From a bacterium M00.F.Ca.ET.205.01.1.1 (GTDB lineage: Bacteria > Pseudomonadota > Alphaproteobacteria > Rhizobiales > Rhizobiaceae): a stretch of DNA of 42,558 nt. The stretch is from NCBI GenBank assembly GCA_004791255.1, contig SRUQ01000018.1, forward strand, positions 5,685 to 48,242, read 5' to 3'. A program made the translations under genes and the position numbers. The notes below the pieces were generated by a model, which was not told where the DNA came from, made no database searches, and saw nothing but the letters and a program-made list of their open reading frames with translations. Positions 41,308 through 42,558 of the stretch are shown here, in pieces; position 1 is the first letter of the stretch; each line of letters starts with the position of its first letter.

Positions 41308-41322
41308 GGCGTCCACGACGCC
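41308..41322 (+). terminator. Hairpin after the transporter operon
   Basis: GGCGTC-CAC-GACGCC starting 2 bp after the LivF stop, followed by AGCCAAAAAC. The same GGCGTC/GACGCC arms occur in the hairpin at 37992-38008. Possible terminator; no T-run. Confidence 0.4.
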
Positions 41323-41354
41323 AGCCAAAAACTGCCCAGTGAAGAGGATCCTCC

Positions 41355-42353
41355 ATGCGCTTGCTTGAAACCGAGATCGTCATCGATGCGCCGCCGCAGA
41401 CGGTGTGGGCCGTGCTTGACGACATCGAGCGTTATCCGGAATGGAATCCGGCCCTGCCAGCACTGCGCGGACGCACGACAGTTGGGCAACGGGTGGTCGG
41501 CACGCTGCGGCAGCCCAACGTTCCCGAGCGCGAGGTTAATCCGACCATCACCCGGATCGTCGGAGCGCGCGAGCTGCGCTGGCTGAGCCAGGCGCCGGGC
41601 GGTGTGTTCAGCGCCGAGCATATCTTCATTCTGGAACCGAACGGAAATGGCGGTACGCGAGTACGCCACAACGAGGTCTTCGACGGGCCGATGGCCGACG
41701 AGCGCTGGCCCAGCATCGATACCAATCTGCGCACGGCCTATCACGACCTGAACCACGCGCTGAAGGCGAGGGCGGAAGCCTTGCGCGACGGGGCCGCCGC
41801 CTTGCATCCCGCCGTCGGGCGTGCCGTGTCAGGCTCGCCGTCCGGGACATTCACGGCGCGTTGCCGATGCGCCAGCGAGCCGGTGGAAATCGAGGTCAAC
41901 CAGGCTGTGGCTCACAACCATCTGTGCGGCTGTTCGAAATGCTGGAAGCCGGCGGGTGCCGCCTTCGCACAGATCGCCGTCGTCCCGGCCGGCAGCGTCT
42001 CGGTCGTAGCGCGGCCCGACAAGCTCGAGGCCGTGGACGCGACGCAGAAGATCGAGCGGCAGCGCTGCAAGGCCTGCGGGACACATTTGCTGGGCACGGT
42101 GTCGGATCCGGATCACCATTTCTACGGCCTCGAATTCGTGCACCCGGAACTGGCGACCGACGGCTATCAGCCGAAGATCGAATTCGCTGCCTTCGTGTCC
42201 TCCCTGGTGGAGACGGGGACGCCGGCGACCGGCATGGCAAGCGTGCGCGCCGCGCTCGGCCACGCGGCTATTTCCGCCTATGACGCATTCTCGCCGGAGC
42301 TGATGGACATCATCGCCTGGCATAGGGTGAAGCTGGCAAAGGCCACCGCCTAG
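41355..42353 (+). CDS. SRPBCC-Gfa fusion: formaldehyde-glutathione adduct synthase
   Basis: 332 residues from an ATG behind AGAGGATCCTCC. Residues 1-147 are an SRPBCC/START-like domain (TEIVIDAPPQTVWAVLDDIE; RVVGTLRQPN). Residues about 148-332 are a complete S-(hydroxymethyl)glutathione synthase: ALHPAVGRAVSG, C170-R-C172, HNHLCGCSKCWKPAGAAF with C191, C193 and C196, then C238-x2-C241, and LEFVHPELATDGYQPKIEFA. All zinc ligands of Gfa are kept. Gfa speeds the joining of formaldehyde with glutathione. The class III dehydrogenase gene follows 54 bp on. The fused SRPBCC part may bind a hydrophobic substrate. I know of no such fusion, so it may be rare. Confidence 0.9.
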   Translation: MRLLETEIVIDAPPQTVWAVLDDIERYPEWNPALPALRGRTTVGQRVVGTLRQPNVPEREVNPTITRIVGARELRWLSQAPGGVFSAEHIFILEPNGNGGTRVRHNEVFDGPMADERWPSIDTNLRTAYHDLNHALKARAEALRDGAAALHPAVGRAVSGSPSGTFTARCRCASEPVEIEVNQAVAHNHLCGCSKCWKPAGAAFAQIAVVPAGSVSVVARPDKLEAVDATQKIERQRCKACGTHLLGTVSDPDHHFYGLEFVHPELATDGYQPKIEFAAFVSSLVETGTPATGMASVRAALGHAAISAYDAFSPELMDIIAWHRVKLAKATA

Positions 42354-42361
42354 GAGATATC

Positions 42362-42378
42362 GCCTGCCACTGGCAGGC
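42362..42378. other. Palindrome before the class III dehydrogenase gene
   Basis: GCCTGCCA-C-TGGCAGGC, eight-base arms around one base. It lies between the Gfa fusion stop and the next ATG. It could be an operator or, folded with a wider loop, an RNA hairpin. Confidence 0.4.
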
Positions 42379-42407
42379 CGATGCCGATTGAGATTTGGAG
42401 AATACGC

Positions 42408-42558
42408 ATGAAAACCCGTGCCGCAATCGCCGTCGCCGCCGGAAAGCCGCTGGAGATCATGGAGGTCGACCTCGAAGGGCCGCGCGACGGCGAGGTGCTG
42501 GTCGAGATCAAGGCGACCGGCATCTGTCATACAGACGAGTTCACCCTGTCGGGCGCCG
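42408..42558 (+). CDS. S-(hydroxymethyl)glutathione dehydrogenase / class III ADH, 3'-partial
   Basis: The first 50 codons only; the gene runs off the window. The ATG at 42408 follows TTGGAGAATACGC. The sequence MKTRAAIAVAAGKPLEIMEV and then LVEIKATGICHTDEFTLSGA is that of the class III alcohol dehydrogenase N-terminus, including the catalytic-zinc cysteine in CHTD. This enzyme oxidises S-hydroxymethylglutathione to S-formylglutathione. With the Gfa fusion just upstream it forms a glutathione-dependent formaldehyde route, as expected if the P450 releases formaldehyde. Confidence 0.88.
   Translation, partial: MKTRAAIAVAAGKPLEIMEVDLEGPRDGEVLVEIKATGICHTDEFTLSGA

Overview
The window is GC-rich and densely coding. 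It looks like a chromosome or large replicon of a soil alphaproteobacterium of the Rhizobiales, most likely Mesorhizobium or a close relative. The basis is an ECF15/EcfG-type sigma factor, EcfG-type promoters, a stand-alone Ku/DNA-ligase pair, and several small proteins of a kind common in rhizobia. The genus is an inference from protein character, not a search result. No tRNA, rRNA, CRISPR array or intact insertion sequence was seen.

Region 1 (1-2398) is the 3' part of a secreted RTX-like beta-repeat protein. Two 948-bp segments inside it are almost identical (two base differences seen) and lie exactly 1,098 bp apart.

Region 2 (about 2.7-18.2 kb) is a stress and DNA-repair neighbourhood. 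It holds a phospholipase-D/cardiolipin synthase protein, a YciE/YciF ferritin-like protein, a YihY/BrkB membrane protein, an EcfG-type sigma factor facing a possible NepR-like peptide, and a low-affinity iron permease family protein. It also holds Ku, a protein with a C-terminal sigma-2-like domain (possible sigma mimic), an AlkB-like dioxygenase, a KTSC protein, a GFA protein coupled to an ATP-dependent DNA ligase, a Tat-exported truncated hemoglobin and a PhnA-like membrane protein preceded by a 25-residue membrane micropeptide. Eight starts here are preceded by GGAAC-N16-(N)(G/A)TT, always with a 16-nt spacer. This suggests one general-stress-response regulon whose sigma factor is encoded in the middle of it. 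Two gene remnants are also present.

Region 3 (18.6-20.6 kb) is a divergent MarR regulator and DHA2-type MFS exporter pair with AT-rich inverted repeats between them.

Region 4 (20.7-42.6 kb) is a large catabolic cluster that appears to degrade a methoxylated or hydroxylated aromatic compound. Uptake would use a five-gene Liv-type ABC transporter. A P450, [2Fe-2S] ferredoxin and ferredoxin reductase could O-demethylate the substrate. The formaldehyde released would be handled by an SRPBCC-Gfa fusion protein and a class III alcohol dehydrogenase at the window end. A class A FAD hydroxylase and a VOC-type extradiol dioxygenase would hydroxylate and open the ring. FAH-family, alpha/beta-hydrolase, cupin, Ldh2-type and two unusual MDR dehydrogenase proteins would process the product. 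LigJ (4-oxalomesaconate hydratase) and LigK (CHA aldolase) would finish it to pyruvate and oxaloacetate. The LigAB dioxygenase, LigC and LigI that normally accompany LigJ/LigK are absent from the window. A TetR and a LysR regulator are encoded inside. A GATACC-N4-GGTATC-like motif recurs at four promoters and a TTTCGAAA motif at three, which suggests two regulatory circuits tying the cluster together. The substrate and the order of steps are inference.
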